17,300 nt of DNA from Candidatus Cloacimonadota bacterium (GCA_016927675.1 JAFGMF010000031.1:1-17300); one strand, 5' to 3'. Positions 7,800-16,320 are shown, counted from the stretch's first letter. The notes: a model not told the origin generated them from the letters alone. Program-made: numbers and translations.

Positions 7800-10763
7800 T
7801 TATTTGTAAATGAAGGATATCCCTTTACGACCATCCATTTTAATAACTACCGGATGATCCATCCTGATATGAACAAGATGTTTTGTCGTATTTTCCTGAT
7901 GTTGCTCAGCTAACCATTCCCAATCGATAAAATCCGTTTGTGAGCCGTAAGGAACCGTGAAATATCCAACATTCATGGAAACCAGATTATGAAAGAAATG
8001 CGTTCCTTGTGAAGCATCTACGACAAAACCCTTGAACCCTGCTTCCACTATTATTTTAGCTTTATAGATTTCATGCCATTTTACCGGTACGCCCAGAAAT
8101 CTATCACGAGAGCCCCAGCGCCCCGGACCTATCAGAATATAATTTCTCCCTTCATTTTTCATCAGATTATTCAAACTGGCGATTTCCTGCTGCATCTCCA
8201 AAGTTTTAGTATTATCAAATTTCTCCGGATCAAGATAGATGATATCTTGGATATTTGAGATCACCCCATTTCCCATTCCATTAGTCGTATAAAGGAATAA
8301 TTTATCCATTTCGATATCTTCTGAATCTATATAAATTTCATCTGTGTTGATCGTTAAGGGGCGGATCTGTAAAACATAAAAAGTGGGTTTGCTTTGAGGT
8401 TTCATCTTATTATTAAGAATTACAGCAAACTCGATCTCTACAGGAACTCCCATAGCTTTCTCACCGATCTCAAGAATCTCCTGCAGAATTTTGGGCAGTG
8501 GGAAATAATTATATTTCAGGATTTCCGGAAAACTCACTATTCGAGGTCCTTTGAATTTCGGATCATCAATGACCCGGTTGTTTTCATAATCCCAGGTAGC
8601 GATAAGATGATTGAGGCTACCATGATTATCGGCTTCTCTGATCTTTATTTTTTTCAATGTACACTCAAGGTTATCAAGCAACTTAAAGTCACAATAATTC
8701 AGATCAATTGCATAAAATTCCTTTTGTGTTTCTCCAAGCAGTTCTTCATCAGAGATCAATTGTTTTTTAGGATATCGGGGACAGAATCTGAATATTCTTT
8801 CGCCTTCGACAACCGTTTTGCCCAGACCAACAGCAATGGCGGCGATACCATCGCTGTTTTTCAGATCAGATGTCGGGTAGAAGTTATATGACTGCGCTAC
8901 TCCGGAAATATGGGGATAGAAAAATCCCTGGAAATTATTACCCACCATTTCCTGGATGATAACGGCCATTTTTTCCTCTTCCAGCTTATAATTGATACTC
9001 TCAATATAATTTCGGGCACTCTCCAGGTATACTGAAGCAAAGACCAGCTTGATCGAATTTGCCAGATGCATCAGCCTGGTCTCTTTATCAGGATTATTAT
9101 TGGGCAGCATAAATGTTTGATAGATACCGGCGAAAGGTTGAGACTGGGAATCTTCCAGTAAACCAGAAGATCTTACGGCCAGAGGGTATTCTATATTATC
9201 GATAAAAACCCTTAGACAACTAAGCAATTTATCTGATAATTCACCATTTACAAAGTATTCTTCTATCTCAAAATCAGTTTTTTCAGTTATCCAGTTACCA
9301 ACTTTGTTTTTCTCGATAAACTGATCAAATTCACTGGTACCGATAATAAATGTTTTGGGAATTTTAATACTGACATCGAGAAATCTTTTTTCGAATTCCA
9401 TTGTTACAAATAGAGAATTTAAAAAAGCAATACCTCTTCCCTTTCCACCGAGAGACCCTTCCGACAACCTGATAATGCCCTCTTCGATGCTGAGAAAACT
9501 TGGATCGAAATGCAATATTTTCCCTCTGTTCCTTTCATATTCAACTTCCCGAAAAATCGAGATCAGATGCTTTCTCATTTCTTCCGTTGTCAAAAAATCC
9601 TTTACTTTTAAATCTCTGATCCTTTTGGCAAAAAGAAATTCCCCGTGCGCAGTAAGCCAGGCAGAAAAATCATTACGACTACTGTGAAATACCAGGGATT
9701 CATCCGGAACGGTTTTCAAAATCTGTTTAAATTGCTGTAAAGAATTAGCCCGGTTGATTTCAGTACCATCATTTAAACGAAAGGTAAAATCCCCAAATCC
9801 CAAGTTGTTGACAACAAATTTACGCAGATCATGCAGCAGGGTTTTTGAGTTTTTATGAAGAAAATGAACTCCCAGATCTTTAGCCTGCTGTTCATTGGCG
9901 CTTTCAGCCGATTGCAGCAGAATGGGGCAGTCCACTTTATGGATCTGTAAATGACGGATCAATTTGATCCCTGCCTGAGGATGTTCCTTACCCCGATAAG
10001 AATATCTGATATCAGATATAATCGCTATGATGAACTCTTTGTACTTTTCATATAACTCGATAGCGTCTTCAAAGTTGTGACAGAGAAGTACTTTTGGGCG
10101 ACCTCTCATCCTTCTCCGTTTGTTTATATCATCCAGTTCCTCACTGATAAGTAACTGGGTCTGTTTCATTATCTCAGCATACAATAGCGGATGGAACATC
10201 GAATAATAATGAATGGAATCTTCCACCAGCAGAATAACCCGCACCAATCCCTCGCGGGTATCGTTTTCAACATTCCAGATATCTTCAATATACTTGATCA
10301 TCGTCAAAAAGATCTTACTGTCACCATTCCAGCTGAAAACGTTATCTATATATTTCATCTCATCACTGGTTTTGTCGATCATGATAACATCATTGGAAAC
10401 GTTCAGCAATAATAATATCGGGATATCAGGATTATCTTCCTTGATCAGCCGGCTCAATTTGAATGGACTCATCTCCCCGATCCGCATCATGGTGATTACC
10501 AGATCATACCTTTTTGTTTTCAGCATTTCCAATGCCTGTATCCCGGTAGGAACACTTGTTACTCTTGGAGAAGTGCTGAGATTAAGTTGGCGGTATTCTC
10601 CGTAGATCTGTTCTGAAAGACGACCATCCTGTTCAAAAATAAAAGCATCGTAAAAGGTTGAAACCAGCAGGATTTCGTGCACTTTCTTTTTCATCAGATT
10701 ATGAAAGATATCCTCACCGAACTTGAATTTATTGTAATAATAATTTAATTCTTTCAGATCCAT
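7800..10763 (-). CDS. receiver / PPDK_N ATP-grasp protein, paralogue B with an intact second receiver (function unknown)
   Basis: 987 residues from ATG 10763, aligning without a gap to paralogue A over the first ~490 residues. The first receiver is degenerate (ITMMRIG in beta-3). The second keeps the whole phosphorylation set: ILLVEDS (E181, D182), AIISDIR (D251), LLQS (S285) and LHK (K304). The ATP-grasp part has LGGKGRG (K441), RSSGLLEDSQSQPFAG (R531, E537, D538), VEIEF (E778) and QIRP (799-802). The C-terminal module repeats GPGRWGSRDRFLG and SQGTHFFHN (H922, H925). There is no swivelling phosphohistidine domain and no PEP barrel. A longer frame opens at 10817, but ATG 10763 has AGGAGG four bases upstream and matches the paralogue's first residue, while the longer start falls inside a CTTGACA promoter element. 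It is first in a run of minus-strand genes leading to gdhA. A phosphorylation-controlled ATP-grasp enzyme or sensor is the best guess. Confidence 0.85.
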   Translation of the reverse strand: MDLKELNYYYNKFKFGEDIFHNLMKKKVHEILLVSTFYDAFIFEQDGRLSEQIYGEYRQLNLSTSPRVTSVPTGIQALEMLKTKRYDLVITMMRIGEMSPFKLSRLIKEDNPDIPILLLLNVSNDVIMIDKTSDEMKYIDNVFSWNGDSKIFLTMIKYIEDIWNVENDTREGLVRVILLVEDSIHYYSMFHPLLYAEIMKQTQLLISEELDDINKRRRMRGRPKVLLCHNFEDAIELYEKYKEFIIAIISDIRYSYRGKEHPQAGIKLIRHLQIHKVDCPILLQSAESANEQQAKDLGVHFLHKNSKTLLHDLRKFVVNNLGFGDFTFRLNDGTEINRANSLQQFKQILKTVPDESLVFHSSRNDFSAWLTAHGEFLFAKRIRDLKVKDFLTTEEMRKHLISIFREVEYERNRGKILHFDPSFLSIEEGIIRLSEGSLGGKGRGIAFLNSLFVTMEFEKRFLDVSIKIPKTFIIGTSEFDQFIEKNKVGNWITEKTDFEIEEYFVNGELSDKLLSCLRVFIDNIEYPLAVRSSGLLEDSQSQPFAGIYQTFMLPNNNPDKETRLMHLANSIKLVFASVYLESARNYIESINYKLEEEKMAVIIQEMVGNNFQGFFYPHISGVAQSYNFYPTSDLKNSDGIAAIAVGLGKTVVEGERIFRFCPRYPKKQLISDEELLGETQKEFYAIDLNYCDFKLLDNLECTLKKIKIREADNHGSLNHLIATWDYENNRVIDDPKFKGPRIVSFPEILKYNYFPLPKILQEILEIGEKAMGVPVEIEFAVILNNKMKPQSKPTFYVLQIRPLTINTDEIYIDSEDIEMDKLFLYTTNGMGNGVISNIQDIIYLDPEKFDNTKTLEMQQEIASLNNLMKNEGRNYILIGPGRWGSRDRFLGVPVKWHEIYKAKIIVEAGFKGFVVDASQGTHFFHNLVSMNVGYFTVPYGSQTDFIDWEWLAEQHQENTTKHLVHIRMDHPVVIKMDGRKGISFIYK

Positions 10764-10767
10764 TTGA

Positions 10768-10773
10768 CCTCCT
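10768..10773 (-). promoter_or_regulatory. Shine-Dalgarno deciding the start of paralogue B
   Basis: AGGAGG four bases before ATG 10763. It supports the 987-residue product over the 18-residue longer reading frame. Confidence 0.8.
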
Positions 10774-10788
10774 GAACACGCTCCCGGA

Positions 10789-10818
10789 AATTCCTTTTGA
10801 AAAACATTTTTTGTCAAG
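10789..10818 (-). promoter_or_regulatory. possible promoter of the receiver/ATP-grasp operon
   Basis: Minus-strand CTTGACA (10812-10818) sits about 50 bases before the chosen start. The expected -10 place reads GGAATT/GAATTT, a poor match. Confidence 0.4.
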
Positions 10819-10842
10819 AGTTGTCTTTAAAAATTCGTTTTT

Positions 10843-10874
10843 CTTGACATAGTTCTTCATGAACAGTGTTTATA
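10843..10874 (+). promoter_or_regulatory. possible promoter of the Wzi-family gene
   Basis: Plus-strand CTTGACA (10843-10849) is followed by TTTATA (10869-10874) with a 19-base spacer. It lies back to back with the minus-strand CTTGACA at 10812-10818, so the 140-base gap is a divergent promoter region. Confidence 0.45.
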
Positions 10875-10903
10875 CCAGAAATTATTTTTGTAAGTTGGGT
10901 TGA

Positions 10904-12415
10904 ATGAGAAAATATTTCGTGATAGGTTTTCTTCTGATATTTTCTCTGCTGACTGCAGCAGAGAAATCTACTCATGCTGATTTCACCTGGAATAAACCTG
11001 AAGTGTACTCCAGATCAGAGATATCTTTTTTAACTGGTTTTCCAGATGCCGAAAAACTTTTTGAAATTAAGGATGATCCTGCAGACAGCAGCTGGCATTT
11101 TGCGTTATATCCGCTGAAAAATATTAGCCAATCCTGCAGAGATTATTTTTCCGTAGAGAAAAAATCAGATTTCATCAACTATAACTTTATTGATAAAGAT
11201 CATCAAGGCTACATTAGATTGAACATTCTTGCCGGGATTGAATTTACCAGTTCACTCACCGATTCCAGTTATTATTTTCCTTATCGCGGTCTGCAGCTTC
11301 AAGCTTCAATCAGGAATAGACTATTTTTTTCCGGAAGCTGGTGGGCGGGATATTTCCAGCATGATCTGCCATATGCTGTTAAGGATTCCCCGATACTGGA
11401 CAGTTGGACGCAAAAATCTGATGATGGCAAAAAACTCAGAATAGATAATCTCTCCGGTATGATAACCTATCGCAACAATTGGAGCAACATCACTCTGGGT
11501 CGGGGAAAACATATTATCGGCAATAATATCGGCGGCAGTATTATCCTTAATGATGATGCCAATGATTACGGCTATTTCTCAGGTGAATGCAATTTCGGAA
11601 ATTTCGAACTCTCTTTTCTTCATGCTACATTGATTCCGGACAGCTTACAGGCACTCCCTAAAACTTATGCAGACAAATACCTTGTTACTCATCAACTGCT
11701 CTGGCGACCCTCGCATAAATTATCCTTCTTCGTCGGAGAGCATGTGATCTACGCCAATCGCAGTATTGATCCGAGTTATTTACTACCCCATACTTTTTAT
11801 CGAATCACGGAACATAATCTCCGGGACAGAGATAATGTTCTCATCTTTGCCGGCTATACTCTGAAATGTAGTGATCATTATCTTCTCTATGGTAATTTGA
11901 TCCTTGATGAACTGGCAAAAAATAAATTATTCAGTAACTGGTGGGGCAATAAATACGCCCTTCAGCTTGGTCAGATTTTCTATTTCAAAGCTTCACAAGA
12001 TAATTATCTCGGCATTGAAATTACTGCAGTTAGACCATGGTTATATACTCATAACCTGATGGAAAACAAATTTTCCCATGATGGCGTAGGACTTGGCTTT
12101 CCCGGTGGCAGCAATCTGATCCAATTCACCGGAGAGATCAACCTGAAAATACGTCCAGACATCAGTTTAAACCTTAATTCATCATATATCCGGCAAGGCT
12201 CTACGGGAAATCATTTCAGCCTCAACTACGATCAACGCCCAAGTGAAAATGCTGAATGGCTTGATGGTGAAATTTCCAGTATAACTAATTTTAATTTCAG
12301 TTTTACCTGGGTGCCATTGTCCGCTCATAATTTTAAAACAGGTATCGTCTTAACCAGGAATGAAAATCTAGATCTTTCAAAAAAAATATTTTTTTGTTAT
12401 CAGACAATTTATTAA
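10904..12415 (+). CDS. Wzi-family capsule assembly / outer-membrane beta-barrel protein
   Basis: 503 residues with a Sec signal peptide (MRK, hydrophobic core 5-17, likely cut after TAA at ~19). The rest alternates polar and aromatic residues as in an outer-membrane beta-barrel, and the chain ends in an aromatic residue (QTIY). Family signatures of Wzi-like capsule assembly proteins appear in order: TLGRGKHIIGNN (197-208), LNDDAN (215-220), NLILDEL (331-337), NWWGNKYALQLG (345-356) and RPWLYTHN (377-384). In E. coli, Wzi is an outer-membrane lectin that anchors group 1 capsule; distant members in other phyla are annotated only by homology. The membrane glycosyltransferase gene begins three bases after this stop, so a surface polysaccharide role fits. 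Retention of the actual sugar-binding residues cannot be judged here. Confidence 0.82.
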   Translation: MRKYFVIGFLLIFSLLTAAEKSTHADFTWNKPEVYSRSEISFLTGFPDAEKLFEIKDDPADSSWHFALYPLKNISQSCRDYFSVEKKSDFINYNFIDKDHQGYIRLNILAGIEFTSSLTDSSYYFPYRGLQLQASIRNRLFFSGSWWAGYFQHDLPYAVKDSPILDSWTQKSDDGKKLRIDNLSGMITYRNNWSNITLGRGKHIIGNNIGGSIILNDDANDYGYFSGECNFGNFELSFLHATLIPDSLQALPKTYADKYLVTHQLLWRPSHKLSFFVGEHVIYANRSIDPSYLLPHTFYRITEHNLRDRDNVLIFAGYTLKCSDHYLLYGNLILDELAKNKLFSNWWGNKYALQLGQIFYFKASQDNYLGIEITAVRPWLYTHNLMENKFSHDGVGLGFPGGSNLIQFTGEINLKIRPDISLNLNSSYIRQGSTGNHFSLNYDQRPSENAEWLDGEISSITNFNFSFTWVPLSAHNFKTGIVLTRNENLDLSKKIFFCYQTIY

Positions 12416-12418
12416 AAA

Positions 12419-13468
12419 ATGGATCCGATCCTGATTTACTTTTCCCTCTTTTTTATAATTCTCTGGATAATTCTACTTGCTAAGGAAAAAAAGCAGGGAG
12501 AAATTCATCTTACTTTTTCCATTCTGATCGCCTGTCGAAATGAACAGGATAATCTGCCGGATTTGTTCCATTCTCTTAATCGGATCGACTATCCATCTGA
12601 TAAATATGAAATCATTCTTGTTAACGACGCTTCCTCAGATGATACTCAAAGGTTGCTGGAGAATTACTGCACCCATAAAAACAATTGCACCTGTTACCAT
12701 CTGATGCGGAAAAGTCGAGAATATCTCGGCAAAAAAGCAGCCCTGAAGCTGGCTGCCGATCATGCTCAAATGGAAATCCTGCTCTTTACTGATGGAGACT
12801 GCATAGTCCCGATAAACTGGTTATCTGACTACAATAATTTTTTTACTCCGGAAACCGGTCTCTGCGCAGGATATCATCTGGAGAAAGGAAATAATTCTCT
12901 TGGACGTTTCGCGTCCATACTTAATGCTGCCATTGCTTTTATCACTGCCAAATCAACTTTCCCCTTTACGGCTTCAGGCGGTAATATGGCAGTCAGAAAA
13001 ACTGCTTTTGATCAAGTTAACGGATATGAAAAGATAAAGAATACTTTAGCCGGTGATGATAAACTTTTGCTCAATCTGATTCGTAAAGCCGGCTGGAAAA
13101 TATCTTTTAATCACTTATCACCTGTTCTAACGAAGCCACTATCGGGAAGAGAGATCAGAAGTTCTCAATTGAGAAGAAGATACGGTAAATTCAGAAGTTC
13201 CCCGGTTTATATTAAAATCGTTTCACTCATTATCTTCCTTTTTTACCTTTATCTTCCATTCGCTTTGATCTTTGGTAAAGGATTAATCAGTTTATTAATT
13301 TTCTATCCAGCCTGTCTGATTTTCTGGCTTCTGGTTTTGAAAAAATTCAAGAAGAAATTCATCGTGACAGATCTGATCTATCTCATCTTCTACCCATATC
13401 TGATGATATACTACTCTCTTACCGGAATGTTCCTGAAATGGCAATGGCAGGATCAAAATTCAATTTGA
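12419..13468 (+). CDS. membrane-bound GT2 glycosyltransferase
   Basis: 349 residues with an N-terminal membrane helix (4-21), a cytoplasmic GT-A domain and about three C-terminal membrane helices (~265-285, 288-306, 315-336). GT2 motifs: SILIACRNEQDN (34-45), VNDASSDDT (68-76), DGD (125-127), SGGNMAVR (186-193), GDD (212-214) and QLRRRY (250-255), a Q-x-x-R-R form of the processive QxxRW motif. This layout is typical of enzymes that build or extend a glycan or glycolipid at the inner membrane. The ATG follows the Wzi-family stop by three bases with no clear Shine-Dalgarno in the A-run, so translational coupling is likely. The last 16 bases overlap the 3' end of the convergent deacetylase gene. 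Sugar specificity is unknown. Confidence 0.88.
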   Translation: MDPILIYFSLFFIILWIILLAKEKKQGEIHLTFSILIACRNEQDNLPDLFHSLNRIDYPSDKYEIILVNDASSDDTQRLLENYCTHKNNCTCYHLMRKSREYLGKKAALKLAADHAQMEILLFTDGDCIVPINWLSDYNNFFTPETGLCAGYHLEKGNNSLGRFASILNAAIAFITAKSTFPFTASGGNMAVRKTAFDQVNGYEKIKNTLAGDDKLLLNLIRKAGWKISFNHLSPVLTKPLSGREIRSSQLRRRYGKFRSSPVYIKIVSLIIFLFYLYLPFALIFGKGLISLLIFYPACLIFWLLVLKKFKKKFIVTDLIYLIFYPYLMIYYSLTGMFLKWQWQDQNSI

Positions 13469-14085
13469 TCCAGTTTTCCAAATTTATAACCTCTGTTCAA
13501 TAACTCCGGGATTAGTGTTTTAAGAGCCTGGATCGTATTCTTGACCATATCACTACGGTCATGAAGTACTACAATATCACCCGGTTTAATCTTTTTAAGG
13601 ATATAATCGGACAATGTGTGCGGATCGTTGGATTTAAAATCCTTGGGATTCAGGCTTGCCATGATAACCTGTTTCTCTGATCTGAAAAAGGGATTGAATA
13701 CCCAAAGTCCCAACCTCAGATAAGGTGGACGAAACAATCTGGTTTTTATCTTAGCATGTTCCCAGAGCAGTTCGTCGGTTTTGCTGATCTCCTTCTTTAC
13801 TTGCTGAAAAGACTGTAAATGAAGGCTCTTATGAGAATAGCCATGATTGCCAATGGCGTGATCATCTTGGATCAGCTTCTCCAGCATTTCAGGGTATTTA
13901 GCGATATTTCTGCCAATCAGGAAAAAAGTGGCTTTTACCTGATTCTGCGCAAGTACATTGATGATCGAACCGGTTCCCTCGGGATCAGGACCATCATCGA
14001 AAGTAAGATATATCATTCTGCCATGATCTATATGCTTTCTTTGAATTTTACTAACTGGCTTAATCTCTATTCTCCTTTCCTTCAT
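13453..14085 (-). CDS. polysaccharide deacetylase (NodB homology domain, CE4)
   Basis: 210 residues, nearly all NodB domain. The motifs are TFDDGP (28-33, catalytic base and metal Asp), NHGYSH (80-85, metal ligands H81 and H85), RPPY (119-122), NPKDF (146-150) and VLHD (173-176). The metal triad D-H-H and the catalytic residues look complete, so an active metal-dependent deacetylase of N-acetylated sugars is predicted. No signal peptide or membrane anchor is visible, which is odd if the substrate is extracytoplasmic; a cytoplasmic glycan intermediate or an unusual export route is possible. The Shine-Dalgarno before ATG 14085 is weak; an AGGAG lies just inside the frame but has no good downstream start codon. 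The gene converges on the glycosyltransferase gene with a 16-base overlap. Confidence 0.9.
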   Translation of the reverse strand: MKERRIEIKPVSKIQRKHIDHGRMIYLTFDDGPDPEGTGSIINVLAQNQVKATFFLIGRNIAKYPEMLEKLIQDDHAIGNHGYSHKSLHLQSFQQVKKEISKTDELLWEHAKIKTRLFRPPYLRLGLWVFNPFFRSEKQVIMASLNPKDFKSNDPHTLSDYILKKIKPGDIVVLHDRSDMVKNTIQALKTLIPELLNRGYKFGKLDQIEF

Positions 14086-14372
14086 CTGAAGTCTTCTGAT
14101 TTATGCATGATCAGCATCTCGATCAAATCCAGATGATCATCATTTTTAATAACACATCTAATCCGGACTCAGATTATAATTCATTCTGTTAATCGTTCCC
14201 GATCTATATACAGACCAGAAATCCGAAAACCAGAAAATATTTCACCGGAATTTTAATATCAGACTTTCTTTTATACTCTTGCTAAGCTTAAGATGTATTC
14301 CAGGTCAAGAAATATTATCCGTTGCCAAGCAATTTATTGACTAAAATAATTCGACTAAGAGATTTTACAGTC
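14086..14372. other. divergent intergenic region
   Basis: 287 AT-rich bases between two divergent gene starts. There is a TATACT at 14272-14277 on the plus strand but no convincing -35. I see no RNA gene, repeat or credible small protein. Confidence 0.5.
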
Positions 14373-15287
14373 ATGAAAATCATAAATGTCGGTCCAAGAG
14401 CAAAGAAATACATTTTCACTGCTTTCAAGATCATCGTATCAATGGTGATTTTATATTTCCTCAGCCGAAAGCTGGATTTTGAATCAATACTTGAAACCTA
14501 TATCCGATTCAGTAGATCGGTTCTGCTTATAATTTTTTTAACAGCAGTTCTTAAACTTATCATTGAGATCTTGAACTGGGCACTTTATCTGCGTCTCAAT
14601 CCTGCTTATCGAGGAAAGCTACCTGAGATTTTACGATCTCATCTGATCGGCCATGCCTTTCGTTTCCTGATCCCGGGCGGTCATGCTACACTTGGAAAAA
14701 TCTATTTTGTGCAAAACGATAAGATCTCCGGTGCCATTGCAGTCTTTATCGAAAAGTTTTATCAAACCTGGGTTTATTTTCTCTTTGCTGCTTTTTCTGC
14801 AGTTTTCTTCTTCCCCAAGTTCTCCCTGTTTCCGAAATTGATGCTTTTTTTTATTATCACCTGGTTGCCTGTTTTATTATATTTTACCAAAATTTTTATC
14901 AAAAAAAGTACATACAAGCCCTATTATCGGAAATATTTGAAAATTATTCCCCTGGTATCAGGTCTGCAAATTTTGTATATGATGATAACAGTTTTTCAGT
15001 ATTATCTTTTGTTAAACAATATTCAGAGAATCAACTTTTTTGCTTCTCTCCAAGCTGTATCTCTGCTTCAGTTCGCCAATGTAATTCCGATAACCTATTC
15101 CGGATTGGGTCTTAGAGAGTCTTTTGCTGTAAAAACACTGCCTGTTTTTGGAATTTCAGCAGAATTGGCAGTAGCCACTTCACTTGTGGTATTTCTGATA
15201 AACTCAGTTGTACCGGCTTTATCGGGAGTATTCATTCTAACTTTCACAAGCAAAAATAATCAGGAATCAGATTCAGGCTGTCACTAA
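14373..15287 (+). CDS. YbhN / lysylphosphatidylglycerol synthase transmembrane-domain family protein
   Basis: 304 residues, very hydrophobic, with about seven or eight membrane segments (for example ~14-30, 49-72, 121-147, 155-175, 190-213, 225-242, 262-291). It matches the UPF0104/YbhN/AglD family: IPGGHATLGK (100-109) stands where the family's conserved P-G-G segment lies, and IPITYSGLGLRE (238-249) is its hallmark C-terminal motif. Known members are the membrane half of MprF and proteins linked to lipid or lipid-linked sugar translocation. The soluble aminoacyl-transferase half of MprF is absent. A frame opens at TTG 14322, but neither it nor ATG 14373 has a strong Shine-Dalgarno. I chose the ATG because the extra 17 residues are not part of the conserved domain. 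The gene ends 19 bases before the convergent radical SAM gene. The function is probably a flippase-like step for a membrane glycolipid (inference). Confidence 0.8.
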   Translation: MKIINVGPRAKKYIFTAFKIIVSMVILYFLSRKLDFESILETYIRFSRSVLLIIFLTAVLKLIIEILNWALYLRLNPAYRGKLPEILRSHLIGHAFRFLIPGGHATLGKIYFVQNDKISGAIAVFIEKFYQTWVYFLFAAFSAVFFFPKFSLFPKLMLFFIITWLPVLLYFTKIFIKKSTYKPYYRKYLKIIPLVSGLQILYMMITVFQYYLLLNNIQRINFFASLQAVSLLQFANVIPITYSGLGLRESFAVKTLPVFGISAELAVATSLVVFLINSVVPALSGVFILTFTSKNNQESDSGCH

Positions 15288-15306
15288 TTCATAAGCAGAA
15301 AAAATA

Positions 15307-16320
15307 TTAATTCTTAATCCGTAATTTCACACTTTCTCCGCAATTACGACAGATCTCGATCTGTTTTCTATCTTTAAGGATTTTTTTTCTGATTTCCTGA
15401 AATTTTTCAGCACGCCAGAGATCTTTCAGTTTTTTATCTCTGATGTTTCCAATCGGGAATTGCAGATCTTTATCGAAACAGCATATTGCCAGTTCTCCAT
15501 CCCAGTTTATCACGGCTGTTGTCCAGATCCGCCGGCACCGGTTCGGTATCCCTACTTTCAGCTGGAAATCATCTCCCTTGATCTGATATCTGCGATAGCG
15601 ATGATTTCGTGGGAGATAGGCATCAATATCTTCTTTTCTGTAGATCTGTGCAGTTTTGATCTCCAGATTGTCAACCTGATAATCTACAGCCATTTTCTTA
15701 ATTTCGTCCAACTCATGTTCGTTGTGCTTCAAAACCAGAAACTGCCATCTGATCAATGGTTTCTTTGAATTCATTTTTTTCTTTGCCTCAACCAGTTTTC
15801 TGGTATTCTGCAAGACAAGATCGAGCTTTCCGTTCACTCTGTATTTATTGTACGTCTCTTGAGTGGCTCCATCAAGAGATACGATCATCGAGTCAAGACC
15901 TGCCCGGATCAATTCTTCCGGTTGAAGTTCAACGTTGGCATTGGTTGAGACCAGAGTAAAAAGCCCGGCTCGGGATGCATAATCAATCATTTTCAGAAAA
16001 TCCTGATGCAGAAATGATTCACCCTGATTCCAGAGAACAACCATTGTAGATTTCTTCTTGATCTGATCAATCAGTTTCTTGAACAACTCAAGATCCATAA
16101 AACCCCGAGACCGCTGCAAAGTTCCGTTACCGGATGGACACAACGGACATTTCAGATTACAGATATTAGTGGGTTCTATCATCACAACATCGGGAAATCC
16201 CCAGATCAGCGGTTTCCGCAGCAGCAGAGATAAAAAATAAGATAGATATGTGATAACAGCATTGCCTAATCTGCGCCAGGTAAATGTTTTTTTGATAAAA
16301 AGTAAATTCTCCCGGATCAT
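15307..16320 (-). CDS. radical SAM / SPASM domain protein
   Basis: 337 residues. The radical SAM [4Fe-4S] motif is CNLKCPLC (C54, C58, C61), preceded by IEPTNI, with WNQGE (97-101), STNAN (125-129) and SLDG (148-151) matching the SAM-binding strands of the barrel. The C-terminal part has C262, the C280-C281 pair and C324-x2-C327, a SPASM/Twitch-like auxiliary cluster region. The N-terminal ~45 residues include a hydrophobic stretch (21-41) that may touch the membrane. No peptide precursor or partner gene is visible beside it, so a peptide-maturase role is not supported. Members of this class often sit in envelope glycan or lipid loci in FCB bacteria, which fits the surroundings. It starts 10 bases after the lipoprotein phosphatase stop, so the two are probably co-transcribed. 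The substrate is unknown. Confidence 0.88.
   Translation of the reverse strand: MIRENLLFIKKTFTWRRLGNAVITYLSYFLSLLLRKPLIWGFPDVVMIEPTNICNLKCPLCPSGNGTLQRSRGFMDLELFKKLIDQIKKKSTMVVLWNQGESFLHQDFLKMIDYASRAGLFTLVSTNANVELQPEELIRAGLDSMIVSLDGATQETYNKYRVNGKLDLVLQNTRKLVEAKKKMNSKKPLIRWQFLVLKHNEHELDEIKKMAVDYQVDNLEIKTAQIYRKEDIDAYLPRNHRYRRYQIKGDDFQLKVGIPNRCRRIWTTAVINWDGELAICCFDKDLQFPIGNIRDKKLKDLWRAEKFQEIRKKILKDRKQIEICRNCGESVKLRIKN

Noticed and set aside
4789..10763. Annotation of the two large proteins as PEP synthase or pyruvate phosphate dikinase
   Set aside because: Only the nucleotide-binding half is present. The catalytic phosphohistidine motif and the PEP-binding barrel are missing.
7800..10817. Longer start for paralogue B at 10817
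   Set aside because: The extra 18 residues have no counterpart in paralogue A and cover the promoter element and the AGGAGG ribosome site.
14322..14372. TTG start adding 17 residues to the YbhN-family protein
   Set aside because: The Shine-Dalgarno is no better than that of ATG 14373, and the added residues lie outside the conserved domain. Not fully excluded.
15307..16320. Peptide-maturase (RiPP) system around the radical SAM protein
   Set aside because: No small precursor gene, transporter or peptidase was found next to it in the window.
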